Assembly (NCBI GenBank): GCA_963791495.1
Contig: CAWBST010000023.1
Location: 62,001-126,000, forward strand
Reading direction: 5' to 3'
DNA from: JAMXLO01 sp963791495
GTDB lineage: Bacteria > Pseudomonadota > Alphaproteobacteria > Acetobacterales > Acetobacteraceae
Length of the DNA: 64,000 nt
The position numbers and the translations under genes were made by a program. Shown piece after piece: positions 9,689-18,631 of this stretch (within the stretch, counting starts at the first letter, position 1; every line of letters begins with the position of its first letter). The notes under the pieces are model-generated. The model saw nothing but the letters and a program-made list of their open reading frames with translations, ran no database searches and was not told the origin of the DNA.

Positions 9689-10270
9689 TCAATCGGTGGG
9701 GACGTCGAGTGCCCGGCGGAAGCGATCGGCAAGATAGGCGCCGTCGCGCGGTGGCAAATGGCGCGGCAGTTCCTCAGGCGAGATACGGATCACCGCGAAC
9801 AGTCTCTCCTGCCGCAGGCGCGGCCGCAGCGCTTCGACCTCCGCCATGTCGCGGGCGATGGCAATTGCCGGCCAGCCGCAAGCGGCGGCTACCGCCGCGA
9901 GGTCGGTGGTCAGCCCGGTATGACTGCGCTGTGATCCGGTCTCGCCGTAGCGCGCATTGTCCAGCACCGCGATGGCGAGGTTGGGCGCATCCGCTGCTGC
10001 GATGGTTGCGAGCGAGCCCATGCCCATCAGCATCTCGCCGTCGCCGGTCAGCACCAGCACGCGGCGGGAGGGCTGCGCGAGGGCGATGCCGAGACCGACC
10101 ATCGCCGCGCCACCCATCGCCCCCCACAGATAGAAGTTGAGCGGCCGGTCGCCGGCCGCCGCCGCATCGTAGCTCGGTGCCCCAAGCCCGCTGACGACGA
10201 GCAGATCGCCCGGGTCCCGCAGCAGAGCCGCCGCCACCGCGCGACGGTCGAGCGTGCCATCGTTCCTCAT
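9689..10270 (-). CDS. TPP decarboxylase, beta subunit (sulfopyruvate/phosphonopyruvate decarboxylase type)
   Basis: A 193-residue PP-domain subunit. The TPP/Mg motif is GDGEMLMGMGSL ... VLDNARYGETG. The start is the ATG at 10270, which overlaps the TGA of the alpha-subunit gene (ATGA), so the two halves are translationally coupled. It resembles ComE of sulfopyruvate decarboxylase and the C-terminal half of phosphonopyruvate decarboxylase. A longer reading frame runs upstream over the alpha gene but is a shadow. No coenzyme M, sulfolactate or phosphonate genes are adjacent, so the substrate is unknown; both 3-sulfopyruvate and 3-phosphonopyruvate are possible. Confidence 0.82.
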   Translation of the reverse strand: MRNDGTLDRRAVAAALLRDPGDLLVVSGLGAPSYDAAAAGDRPLNFYLWGAMGGAAMVGLGIALAQPSRRVLVLTGDGEMLMGMGSLATIAAADAPNLAIAVLDNARYGETGSQRSHTGLTTDLAAVAAACGWPAIAIARDMAEVEALRPRLRQERLFAVIRISPEELPRHLPPRDGAYLADRFRRALDVPTD

Positions 10271-10785
10271 TTCGAGAACACCTTGGCGCCGACCAGTCGC
10301 TGCGAGAACAGCACCGCGACGGACACCGCGCTCTCGAAAGCAAGTGCTGCCGAGGCCGCGACGATCTCGGCGGCCTCGTCTGCGCGGTCGGCGCGACGGA
10401 CATGCACGCCGGCGGCGGCCAGCACGGCGGGAGTTGCCGTTCCCATCGGCACCTGCCACGGATTGAACTCGGCCCACTCGCCGCGCATCGTGACCAGCGT
10501 GAAGAACGGCATGCGGCAGTTCACCGGCAGCGACAGCATGTTGATGCAGTTGCCGACACCGGAGGACTGCATCAGCAGGACCGCGCGTTCGCCACCAAGC
10601 CAGGCGCCGGCAGTGAGCGCGATGCCTTCCTCCTCGGTGGTGAGCACGACGGCGCGCATGTCCGCATCCGCGTGCGCTGCCTCGATGAGCTGCGCATGGC
10701 CGGCGTCGGGAACATAGGCAAGCAGGGTGATGCGCGCCGCCTTCAACGCCGCATACACCTGCATCTGCCACGACGATTGCGTCAT
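10267..10785 (-). CDS. TPP decarboxylase, alpha subunit (ComD-like PYR domain)
   Basis: A 172-residue PYR-domain subunit. The catalytic Glu region reads VVLTTEEEGIALTAGAW, followed by LLMQSSGVGNCINML and the FTLVTMRGEWAEFNPWQ segment typical of ComD and of the N-terminal half of phosphonopyruvate decarboxylase. With the 4-bp-overlapping beta subunit it would form an alpha/beta enzyme releasing CO2 from a 2-oxo acid bearing a sulfonate or phosphonate group. Family-level assignment is firm; substrate assignment is not. Confidence 0.82.
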   Translation of the reverse strand: MTQSSWQMQVYAALKAARITLLAYVPDAGHAQLIEAAHADADMRAVVLTTEEEGIALTAGAWLGGERAVLLMQSSGVGNCINMLSLPVNCRMPFFTLVTMRGEWAEFNPWQVPMGTATPAVLAAAGVHVRRADRADEAAEIVAASAALAFESAVSVAVLFSQRLVGAKVFSK

Positions 10786-10843
10786 GCGGCTATTTCAGCA
10801 CGCTGCGTGCGGCAAGCCGGCATAGGCGGTCGGCAACCAGGTT

Positions 10844-10879
10844 GTCATTGCGAGGAGCATAGCGACGAAGCAATCCCCA
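10844..10879. repeat. Interspersed TCATTGCGAGG repeat unit
   Basis: The sequence begins tgtcattgcgaggagc and ends gacgaagcaatcccc. It matches a small intergenic repeat seen in many proteobacterial genomes. Related copies in this window lie at 18978, 19195 (opposite orientation) and 37627. It sits between the TPP decarboxylase start and the GST gene end and has no coding role. Confidence 0.6.
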
Positions 10880-10946
10880 TCAAGCGTGTGCACGGACGAT
10901 GAGGACTCCTCGGTCCCAGCTCTCTGCGCAACGACACCCCCGGCCA

Positions 10947-11657
10947 TCACGCGGCGAACTGCCCGCGACCGAACAGCCGGTCGAGGTCGTTGGCCTGCGC
11001 CTTGTCGAACTGCGTGGTCTTCGCCCGCACGTCATCGACCGCGGCAAGCGCACGCTTCACTGCCGGCCGCTCGCTGATCACGCCGACCCAGCGCATGACG
11101 TTCTTGTATTTCTCCGCCGCATCCGCACCGAGCATCACCGGAATATTGCGTGCCCACGGATAGGTGGCGATGTCGGCGATACTGTATTCGGCGCCACCCA
11201 GCCAGGGCTTCTCGGCGAAGCGCGGATCCATCGCCTCGAACACGCGATGCACCTGCGTCGTGTAGCGGCTCTGCGAATAGTCGTTGCCCTTCGGGGCAAA
11301 CCGCATGAAGTGCACGTGCTGGCCGAACATCGGGCCGAGCGTGGTCATCTGCACCATCATCCACTCGATCGCCTCGTATTTCGCTGCAGTGTCCTTGGGC
11401 AGCAGCTTTCCCGTCTTCTCGGCCAGATAGAGCAGGATCGCGCCAGACTCGAACAGCGTGCAGGGCTTGCCACCAGGACCATCGCTGTCGACGATCACCG
11501 GCACCTTGGCCATCGGATTGAGCTTCAGGAAGGCGGAGTCGAACTGCCTGCCGCTGAACACATCAAGCGGATGCACCGTGTAAGGCAGGCCGAGTTCCTC
11601 CAACGCGATGTAGATCTTCACCACGTTCGGGCTGCCCATGCCGTAGAGCTCGATCAT
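10947..11657 (-). CDS. Glutathione S-transferase family protein
   Basis: A 236-residue soluble GST. It has a thioredoxin-like N-terminal domain starting MIELYGMGSPNVVKIYIALE, the cis-Pro segment MAKVPVIVD, and the glutathione-binding LFESGAILLYLAEK. The alpha-helical C-terminal domain contains GAEYSIADIATYPW, the conserved N-capping box. The layout resembles YfcG/YghU (Nu-class) disulfide-bond oxidoreductases more than detoxifying classes (inference). A ribosome site aggagg precedes the ATG. It is a single-gene unit. Confidence 0.9.
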   Translation of the reverse strand: MIELYGMGSPNVVKIYIALEELGLPYTVHPLDVFSGRQFDSAFLKLNPMAKVPVIVDSDGPGGKPCTLFESGAILLYLAEKTGKLLPKDTAAKYEAIEWMMVQMTTLGPMFGQHVHFMRFAPKGNDYSQSRYTTQVHRVFEAMDPRFAEKPWLGGAEYSIADIATYPWARNIPVMLGADAAEKYKNVMRWVGVISERPAVKRALAAVDDVRAKTTQFDKAQANDLDRLFGRGQFAA

Positions 11658-11716
11658 CGGTTCCTCCTGTTCTACTGGCCGCAGGTTCGCATGGGTGGAT
11701 TGGGCAGGGAAGTCGG

Positions 11717-12316
11717 CTAGCGATCGGCAGCAAGAGCCGTTGTCCGGTAGACACTGGAGAGAGGTGACGAGAACGCGATGCTGGCCAGCCTCACGGCATC
11801 GGCTGGACCAATGATCTCCGGCTCAGCCGGCCAGGTGCCGTCCGCGTCGCGGACCAGCAGTTCCGCCTCGACGCGCGTGCTGCGGATCGCGAGGATCTCG
11901 CGCAAGCTTGGCACGGTGGTGTAGGCCCAGATATTGGCTCTGGTGTCCGCCTCATTCGACGGCGACAGAATCTCGATCAGCACGACCGATTCCGGCACCA
12001 TCGGGTCGTTCGACGGCGGTGCACAGGTCACGCCCAGGTCAGGGACACGGTAGTTCCGGTTGGCGCCGACCCTCGGCACGATCCCGGGTTCGGTCACCAC
12101 ATGGCACGGACTTCGCTGGTCCACAAGGTGGTTGCCCAGCAGCCGCGCCACCTCGCTCTGGATGACCGCATCGGCGTGGCTTCCTGGCGCCATCGCAGCC
12201 GGTTCACCATCAATCAGTTGCCAGGTCCAGCCTCTCGGGTCGCCTGGGTTCCAGACAAGGAATTCGTCCAGTGTCATACGCGTCGGCACACGCTTGCGAA
12301 GAGCGACCATCGGCAA
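11717..12316 (-). CDS. Uma2-family (DUF820) putative endonuclease
   Basis: A 199-residue Uma2/DUF820 protein of the PD-(D/E)XK nuclease fold. The visible signatures are MTLDEFLVWNPGDPRGWTWQ, the ELIDGE-like QLIDGEPAAM, YRVPDLGVTC (catalytic Asp), VVLIEILSPSNEADTR (the E-x-L/V strand and SPS motif) and a YTTVPSLREILAI helix. Family members are multicopy in cyanobacteria and some proteobacteria, often as mobile or orphan genes. The biological target is unknown. No toxin or antitoxin partner is visible next to it. Confidence 0.85.
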   Translation of the reverse strand: MPMVALRKRVPTRMTLDEFLVWNPGDPRGWTWQLIDGEPAAMAPGSHADAVIQSEVARLLGNHLVDQRSPCHVVTEPGIVPRVGANRNYRVPDLGVTCAPPSNDPMVPESVVLIEILSPSNEADTRANIWAYTTVPSLREILAIRSTRVEAELLVRDADGTWPAEPEIIGPADAVRLASIAFSSPLSSVYRTTALAADR

Positions 12317-12537
12317 AGATTAGCACCGTCGGAAGACGGCTGTCGCAGGTCGCCGGCAAAGCCGACAACGTCCCAGCGCAAGATCACTGTCTGCTATCAG
12401 AGCTGTGCATTTTCGGCCGTTTGCTCGGCGATAACGATCCCATCGCTGCCGCAACCGCAAGCCTGTTGTAGCGTGTCGCAATGCGACGATAATGCTTGAT
12501 CTTGTCGAGAATCTCGACCAACGGACGGGTGATAGCA

Positions 12538-13849
12538 ATGTGGGAAACGGACAAGGTGTTCGCTGGCTCGATTCCGGAAGACTACGACCGCTACATGGTG
12601 CCGTTGATTTTCGAGCCGTACGCCGCGGATATCGCACGACGCGCAGCGTCCTTGTCGCCAAACGCCGTTTTGGAGACCGCCGCGGGCAGCGGGGTAGTCA
12701 CCCGCGCCTTGGCGCCAAGACTGCCCGGGGACGCCAGCTATATTGTAACCGACCTCAACCAGCCGATGGTCGACTACGCCGCATCGCGACAACCTCCCGA
12801 CGCCCGTATCAAATGGCGTCAAGCGGATGCTCTGGCGCTGCCGTTTGAAAATGCGGCATTCGATCTCGTTTGTTGCCAGTTCGGCGCGATGTTCTTTCCC
12901 GACCGCACATCTGGCTACCGCGAAGCAAGGCGAGTTTTGAAGCCCGGAGGACATTTCTTGTTCAGCGTATGGGATCGGATCGAGGAGAACGTTTTTGCGG
13001 ATGATGTGACGAATACTCTCGCAAATGCGGGGTCAAGAAGGTCAGCGTGCCGTGGGCGCGCGAGGGCGGTGGCTTCACCCTGCTGTTCGAGGCGTTGGTC
13101 ATGGCCTTGGTTTCAGCGATGCCGGTCAACGCGGTGGCCCGACTGGTGGGTGAGCATGACACTAAGCTATGGCGCGTCATCCACCATTATGTCGAGCGTG
13201 CCCGAGCGCGCACCAATCTCGCGACTGTCACGCGGGTGGCGATCGACGAGACCGCCGCCCGACGCGGCCACCACTACATCTCGCTGTTTGTCGATATCGA
13301 TCGCGCCCGCGTCGTCTTCGCGACCGAAGGCAAGGACGCCGAGACCGTCGCAGCATTTGCAGATGATCTCACGGCGCACAGCGGCGATCCTGATGCCGTC
13401 GCCGAGGTCTGCATCGACATGAGCCCGGCCTTCATCAAGGGCACTGCCGACAGCCTGCCCAATGCGGCCATCACCTTCGACAAGTTCCATGCCGTCAAGA
13501 TCATCAACGATGCTGTCGATCAGCGATTTTTCCGAACGATCCGCCACGTTTTTTGGCACGCACGCCGCACGGTTACCACGATACGGCCCTGATCCGTAGC
13601 GAGCTGGAGGAGGCAGGTTTTTCGCGTGTGATTATCGAGACGAGAACCGAACAAAGCCGCGCATCCTCACCGCGCCTTCCTGCCGTTGCCTATTGTCGGG
13701 GAACTCTTCTTCGTAACGAAATCGAGGCCAGAGAAGCGGGAAAACTGGAAGTTGCAACCGACTACGTCGCATCCGCGATTGCGGACAAACATGGCAGCGG
13801 TGAGGTCGCTGCCAAAATTCAGGCTCACGTCATCGTGGCTGTGGTCTAG
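12538..13849 (+). pseudogene. Class I SAM methyltransferase, split by a transposase fragment
   Basis: The 5' part (12538-13029) encodes a Rossmann methyltransferase. Motif I is LETAAGSGVVTRALA, with LPFENAAFDLVCCQFGAMFF (motif IV) and REARRVLKPGGHFLFSVWD. The 3' part resumes in another frame as IFPNDPPRFLARTPHGYHDT and ends at 13849. A 496-bp ISL3 transposase fragment lies between. Deleting 13027-13522 joins TLAN to A-IFPND in one continuous frame of about 271 residues, the normal size for this family. The gene is therefore inactivated by insertion. The start ATG at 12538 (MWETDKVFAG) fits family starts. Confidence 0.9.
13027..13522 (+). mobile_element. Internal fragment of an ISL3-family transposase
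   Basis: The fragment encodes CGVKKVSVPWAREGGGFTLL ... VAIDETAARRGHHYISLFVD ... CIDMSPAFIKGTADSLPNAAITFDKFHAVKIINDAVDQ, which is the middle of an ISL3 transposase. Both the N-terminal zinc-finger region and the C-terminal catalytic part are missing, as are terminal inverted repeats. The insert is bounded by the triplet GCG at 13027-13029 and 13523-13525. An internal IS piece with a 3-bp junction looks like capture by illegitimate recombination rather than transposition, since ISL3 elements normally give 8-bp target duplications. Confidence 0.85.
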
Positions 13850-13944
13850 GCGTCGGAATATCCCGTTCCGGCACTTCGCGACATTCCAGGAAGCGAATTT
13901 GACGCGCTTCTCGTGTCGCACTGCCGCCACCTGCCGCGCACCCC

Positions 13945-14207
13945 GCACCCGATCCGGTGCCGGACGAGGAACCTCAAACCGACCTCGTCACCGACGCCGA
14001 GCAGTACGCGGTCGTCCACCCGCGGCATGCCGCGCAGATCTGCGCCCACGGCCACCTGCCGGAACCGCCATGGCCGGACAGCCGTGGACTTGACCGGCCA
14101 TCGGCCCGCCATCGCCACGGCTGGTGCACGCCATCCTCACCGGGACCAGTCCTGCCCTCCGAGCGCTCGGCCCGCAAACAGGACGGGTGACCGCGGCGGC
14201 TGACTGA
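13945..14207 (+). pseudogene. Frameshifted C-terminal remnant of the protein family encoded at 39833
   Basis: One frame reads AEQYAVVHPRHAAQICAHGHL. From 14121 another frame reads LVHAILTGTSPALRALGPQT. These line up with ADRFARRRPKEAGLIRRLGRL and VVQVIITGTTPALRALDRPP near the end of the intact protein at 39833-40435. The remnant has lost its N-terminal half and changes frame between the two blocks, so it is a decayed paralogue. It lies directly after the disrupted methyltransferase and before short repeats. Confidence 0.72.
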
Positions 14208-14216
14208 AAAGAAGGC

Positions 14217-14332
14217 GGAACCGCAGATGAACGCAGATAAACGCAGATGCGCTTCGGCTTAAAGAGCTGTCGGCGCGATGCGCCGCCGCGCCCTTTCAGA
14301 TGCAGGTCCTCTCTGCGTTTATCTGCGGTTCC
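14217..14332. repeat. Inverted arms built of about 10-bp CGCAGAT repeats
   Basis: The left arm (14217-14249) contains three consecutive units, ccgcagatga / acgcagataa / acgcagatgc. The right arm (14312-14332) is the reverse complement of the same pattern with one unit fewer. The arms flank about 60 bp of unremarkable sequence. The whole 13850-14478 gap contains only the pseudogene remnant at 13945, this repeat and the upstream region of the acyl-CoA dehydrogenase. Confidence 0.7.
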
Positions 14333-14478
14333 ATTATCTTACCTGACACATTCTCTCACCCCACGCGTCATCGTCTCAGCTCCGGTGAATCGAAACTCCG
14401 ATGAGACGCACACCCGGCTCGCTTGCACCCCCACCCCCACACGCCTAAGCAACCCGGGCGAGCCTCGGGAGACCCGCC

Positions 14479-15645
14479 ATGGACCAGCAGCTTCCCACCG
14501 ACCCGCACGCCGAGATCCGCGTTGAGGTCACAAAACTCTGTGCCCGCTTCCCCGGCGAGTACTGGCGCAACCTGGACCGCGACCGCACCTATCCCACCGA
14601 GTTCGTCAACGCCCTCACCGAGGCCGGCTATCTCGCCGCGCTGATCCCCGAGGAATACGGCGGCGCCGGCCTGCCGCTCTCCGCCGCCGCTGCGATCCTT
14701 GAGACCATCCACGCCGAGGGCTGCAACGGCGCTGCATGCCACGCGCAGATGTACATCATGGGCACCATCCTGCGGCATGGCTCGCAGAAGCAGAAGCAGG
14801 ACTACCTCCCCAAGATCGCCACCGGCGAACTGCGCCTGCAGGCATTCGGCGTCACCGAACCGACCAGTGGCACCGACACCACCAGCCTGCGTACCTTCGC
14901 CAAACGCGAGGGCGACCACTACGTGGTGAACGGCCAGAAGGTGTGGACCAGTCGCGCCGAGCACTCCGACCTGATGCTGCTGCTCGCCCGCACCACGCCG
15001 CGCGACCAGGCGAAGCGGCGCACCGACGGCCTCTCCACCTTCATCGTCGACATGCGCGCCAGCATCGGCCACGGCATGACCATCCGGCCGCTGCGCACCA
15101 TGATGAACCACAACTCGACCGAGATCTTCTTCGACAACATGATCGTGCCGGCCGAGAACCTGATCGGCGAGGAGGGCAGGGGCTTTCGCTATATTCTCGA
15201 CGGCATGAACGCCGAGCGCCTGCTGATCTCGGCCGAATGCATCGGCGACGCGCGCTGGTTCCTCAAGAAGGCCACCGACTACGCGCGCGATCGCCAGGTG
15301 TTCGGCCGCCCGATCGGGCAGAACCAGGGCATCCAGTTCCCGCTCGCCCGCGCCTACGCGCAGATGCGCGCCGCCGAACTGATGATCCGCGAAGGCTGCA
15401 CCAAATTTGAAGCCGGCCTCACGCCCGGCGAGGAAGCCAACATGGCCAAGCTGCTCGGCGCCGATGCCGCCTGGGCCGCGGCCGAGGCATGCCTGCAGAC
15501 CCACGGCGGCTTCGGCTTCGCCGAGGAATACGACGTCGAACGCAAGTTCCGCGAAACGCGGCTCTATCAGGTGGCGCCGATCAGCACCAATCTGATCCTG
15601 TCGTACATCGCCGAGCACGTCCTCGGCCTGCCACGCAGCTACTGA
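14479..15645 (+). CDS. Acyl-CoA dehydrogenase
   Basis: A 388-residue flavoenzyme of the acyl-CoA dehydrogenase family, which oxidises acyl-CoA to the 2-enoyl form and passes electrons to ETF. The FAD/substrate signature is AFGVTEPTSGTDTTSLRTFA and the C-terminal signature is CLQTHGGFGFAEEYDVERKFRE. A GLPLSAAAAILETIHAEGCNG helix fits the N-terminal domain. A ggag ribosome site precedes the ATG. Its neighbour on the opposite strand is a branched-chain-type ABC binding protein, suggesting organic-acid catabolism. Chain-length specificity cannot be read. Confidence 0.92.
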   Translation: MDQQLPTDPHAEIRVEVTKLCARFPGEYWRNLDRDRTYPTEFVNALTEAGYLAALIPEEYGGAGLPLSAAAAILETIHAEGCNGAACHAQMYIMGTILRHGSQKQKQDYLPKIATGELRLQAFGVTEPTSGTDTTSLRTFAKREGDHYVVNGQKVWTSRAEHSDLMLLLARTTPRDQAKRRTDGLSTFIVDMRASIGHGMTIRPLRTMMNHNSTEIFFDNMIVPAENLIGEEGRGFRYILDGMNAERLLISAECIGDARWFLKKATDYARDRQVFGRPIGQNQGIQFPLARAYAQMRAAELMIREGCTKFEAGLTPGEEANMAKLLGADAAWAAAEACLQTHGGFGFAEEYDVERKFRETRLYQVAPISTNLILSYIAEHVLGLPRSY

Positions 15646-15655
15646 AGCGAATCCG

Positions 15656-16888
15656 TCAGCCCTGCGCCAGCGCGCAGCCTCCCTGGTCCAGCGGACGGAA
15701 CGCCTGATCGGCCGGGATGGTCCGCTTGTGGATGTAGTAGTCCCACGGTTCCTTCGACTGCTCGGGTGACTTCACTTCGAACAGGTGCATGTCATGGATC
15801 ACGCGTCCGTCCCGGCGCACCTGTCCCTTGCCGAAGACCGGATCGTCGGTCGGCATCGCCTTCATTTGCTCGACCGCGGCGCGTCCGCTGGCGCGGGCAC
15901 GCTCCGGCCCCATCGCAACAACCGCCTTCAGGTAGTGCAGCACGGCGGCATACTGGCCAGCCTGCACTGAGTTCGGCACCGCGCCGTTCAGACGCTTGGC
16001 GTAGCGCAGGCCGAACTCGCGCGTCGCAGCGTTGAGGTTCCAATAGTAAGGCTCGGTCAGCAGCACGCCCTGCGCGGCCGACAGGCCCACGCCATGCACA
16101 TCCTGGATGAGGAAAATGAGTCCGGCGACCTGTTGGCCACCCTTCATGATGCCGAACTCGGCGGCCTGCTTGATGCAGTTCACCGTATCGCTGCCGCCAT
16201 TGGCGAGCCCGATCACCTTCGCGCCGCTCGCTTTTGCCTGCACCAGGAAGGCCGAGAAATCGGTGGTGCCTGGGAACGGCGCCAGCGCCTGGCCCAGCAC
16301 CTTGCCGCCGGCGCCGGTGACGAAGCTCGCGGCATCCTTCTGCAAGGAATGGCCGAATGCATAGTCGGCGGTGATGAAGAACCAGGTGTCGCGGCCTTCC
16401 TTCACTGCCGCATCCACCACGGCGTGCGGCATCGACCATGTGTCATAGACGAAGTGGATGTGGTTCGGTCCGCAATGCGCGCCGGTGACATCGGCCGACG
16501 CAGCGCCGGTGAAGATCGCGACCTTGTCCTTCTGCTTGACCAGATCGGCGATGGCGAACGCGGCCGAGGAAAGCGGCACATCGGTGACCACATCGACCCC
16601 CTGGTTATCAAGCCAGTCGCGGCTGATGCCGACAGCCACGTCGGGCTTCAACTGCAGATCCGCCTGCACGACCTCCGCCTTGATCGACGGGTGGTCGCGC
16701 ATGAAATCCTCGACCGCCATCTGCGCGCCGAGCACCGAGCCCAGGCCGGTATTGGCCGCGTAAGGGCCCGCCATGTCGGTCAGCACGCCGATGCGGATCG
16801 GCTTGTCGGCGGCGCGCGAGCCACGGGGCAAGGCCACCGCCGCGGCGCCGGCGCCAAGCAATGCACGGCGCCCGATTGAAGTCAGCAT
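15656..16888 (-). CDS. ABC transporter substrate-binding protein, branched-chain amino acid (LivK) type
   Basis: About 410 residues from the ATG at 16888, preceded by gaggga. Longer upstream starts overlap the divergent TPP gene. The N-terminus has a twin-arginine-like signal (GRRALLGAGAAAVAL) and the mature part starts IRIGVLTDMAGPYAANTG, the Peripla_BP_6 opening. Later segments DVVTDVPLSSAAFAIADL and FFITADYAFGHSLQKDA fit Liv-type receptors. Such proteins bind aromatic acids, amides or branched amino acids. No permease or ATPase gene is adjacent. Confidence 0.9.
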   Translation of the reverse strand: MLTSIGRRALLGAGAAAVALPRGSRAADKPIRIGVLTDMAGPYAANTGLGSVLGAQMAVEDFMRDHPSIKAEVVQADLQLKPDVAVGISRDWLDNQGVDVVTDVPLSSAAFAIADLVKQKDKVAIFTGAASADVTGAHCGPNHIHFVYDTWSMPHAVVDAAVKEGRDTWFFITADYAFGHSLQKDAASFVTGAGGKVLGQALAPFPGTTDFSAFLVQAKASGAKVIGLANGGSDTVNCIKQAAEFGIMKGGQQVAGLIFLIQDVHGVGLSAAQGVLLTEPYYWNLNAATREFGLRYAKRLNGAVPNSVQAGQYAAVLHYLKAVVAMGPERARASGRAAVEQMKAMPTDDPVFGKGQVRRDGRVIHDMHLFEVKSPEQSKEPWDYYIHKRTIPADQAFRPLDQGGCALAQG

Positions 16889-16987
16889 GACGGTTCCCTC
16901 TGTTGTTCCGCGAGTAGCAGGATCGACTGTAGACGCGTCCGCCGGCCCGCGCCTAGGCTCCGGCAAACGCCGCGAGGGAGGAAACCG

Positions 16988-18631
16988 ATGCGCGCAGACC
17001 ATGCCGTTGTAGAAATCCTGAAACGTGAAGGCGTGACCACGCTTTTCTGCTTTCCCACCACGTCGGTGATCGAGACCGCCGTGGCAGGCGGACTGCGTCC
17101 GATCATCTGCCGGCAGGAGCGCGTCGGCGTCGACATGGCGGACGGCTATGCCCGCGTCACCAATGGTCGGCCACCCGGCGTGTTCGCCATGCAGTACGGG
17201 CCAGGTGCGGAGAACGCATTCCCCGGCATTGCCACGACATTCTCCGATTCAGTGCCGGTGCTGTTCCTGCCGCTCGGTCATGCGCGCGAACAGGCGCAGG
17301 TGTTTCCGATGTTCCACGCCAGCCGCACCTACGCATCGGTCACCAAGCAAGCCGAGCACATCATCGTGCCGGAACAGGTGCCGGCAGCGATGCGGCGCGC
17401 GTTCAGCCAGTTGAAGAACGGCCGGCCCGGCCCAGTGATGGTCGAATTGCCGCGCGATCTGCTGGAACTCGACATCGGCAGCGAGACGCTCGATCACACA
17501 CCGGTGCGCCCGACGCGCGCATCACCGGCGGCGCATGACGTGGAGGAGGCCGCGCGGCTGCTCGTCGATGCATCGTGCCCGATGATCCTCGCGGGGCAGG
17601 GCGTGCTCTATGCCGAGGCAAGCGATGAACTGGTGAAGCTTGCGGAGCTGCTGCAAAGCCCAGTGATGACGACGGTCGATGGCAAGAGTGCATTCCCCGA
17701 GGACCATGCGCTGGCGCTCGGTTCCGGCGGCAACGGCTTCACCGGTCATGGCGCACACATCCTCTATGCGCGCGCAGACCTGATCCTGGCGATCGGCACA
17801 GGGCTCAACCGCCATCCGCTGACCACCCCACCACTGCCGGCCGGCGCACGCATCATCCACGCCACCAACGACACGCGCGATCTGCACAAGAGCTACCCGA
17901 CCGAACTCGCGCTGCTGGGCGATGCGAAGCTGACGCTGGCGGCGCTGGTCGCTGCCGTGAAGGACCGGCTCGGCGCGCGCCTGCTGAATCGCTCGCCGGC
18001 AGAGGAGATCACGGCGAAGCGCGAGGCGTGGCTCGCGAAGTGGCAATCGAAGCTGACATCGGCCGAGACGCCGATCACGCCATACCGCGTCATCCATGAG
18101 TTCATGCGCGTCGTGGATCCGGCCGATGCGATCGTCACCCATGATTCCGGCAGCCCGCGCGAGCAGCTTCTGCCGTTCTATCGCGCGACCCGGCCGCGCG
18201 GTTACCTTGGCTGGGGCAAGTCGCATCAGCTCGGCACCGGCCTCGGTCTGACGATCGGCGCAAAGGTCGCAGCCCCCGACAAGTTCTGCGTCAACTTCAT
18301 GGGCGATGCGGCGTTCGGGATGACGGGTCTCGACTTCGAGACCGCGGTGCGCTGCGGCGTGCCCATCTGCACCATCGTGCTGAACAACTCCGCGATGGCG
18401 ATCGAGATCCCGCACATGAAGCTGTCGCACGAGCGCTATCGGTCGCGCGATCTCGGCGGCAACTACGCCAACCTGGCACGCGATCTCGGTGGCTGGAGCG
18501 AACGCGTCGAGGACCCATCGCAAGTGGCCGATGCAATCCTGCGCGCGCGGCGCCAGACGGAAGAGGGTAAGGCGTGCCTGCTCGAGTTCGTCACCAGCCA
18601 GGAGACGGCGTTCTCGCGACGGGAGGCGTGA
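16988..18631 (+). CDS. Thiamine-pyrophosphate enzyme, acetolactate-synthase-like
   Basis: A 547-residue enzyme with the full three-domain TPP architecture: PYR domain with the catalytic Glu in ICRQERVGVDMADGYARV, a central domain (about residues 190-330), and a PP domain with NFMGDAAFGMTGLDFETAVR ... VLNNSAMAIE, the GDG-type cofactor motif. It belongs to the large acetolactate synthase/benzoylformate decarboxylase/oxalyl-CoA decarboxylase group; the exact reaction is not clear. It diverges from the ABC binding protein gene and overlaps the next small gene by one base (TGATG), so the two are probably co-translated. Confidence 0.88.
   Translation: MRADHAVVEILKREGVTTLFCFPTTSVIETAVAGGLRPIICRQERVGVDMADGYARVTNGRPPGVFAMQYGPGAENAFPGIATTFSDSVPVLFLPLGHAREQAQVFPMFHASRTYASVTKQAEHIIVPEQVPAAMRRAFSQLKNGRPGPVMVELPRDLLELDIGSETLDHTPVRPTRASPAAHDVEEAARLLVDASCPMILAGQGVLYAEASDELVKLAELLQSPVMTTVDGKSAFPEDHALALGSGGNGFTGHGAHILYARADLILAIGTGLNRHPLTTPPLPAGARIIHATNDTRDLHKSYPTELALLGDAKLTLAALVAAVKDRLGARLLNRSPAEEITAKREAWLAKWQSKLTSAETPITPYRVIHEFMRVVDPADAIVTHDSGSPREQLLPFYRATRPRGYLGWGKSHQLGTGLGLTIGAKVAAPDKFCVNFMGDAAFGMTGLDFETAVRCGVPICTIVLNNSAMAIEIPHMKLSHERYRSRDLGGNYANLARDLGGWSERVEDPSQVADAILRARRQTEEGKACLLEFVTSQETAFSRREA

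Noticed and set aside
13027..13522. A complete ISL3 insertion sequence
   Set aside because: The coding fragment lacks both ends of the transposase and no terminal inverted repeats flank it.
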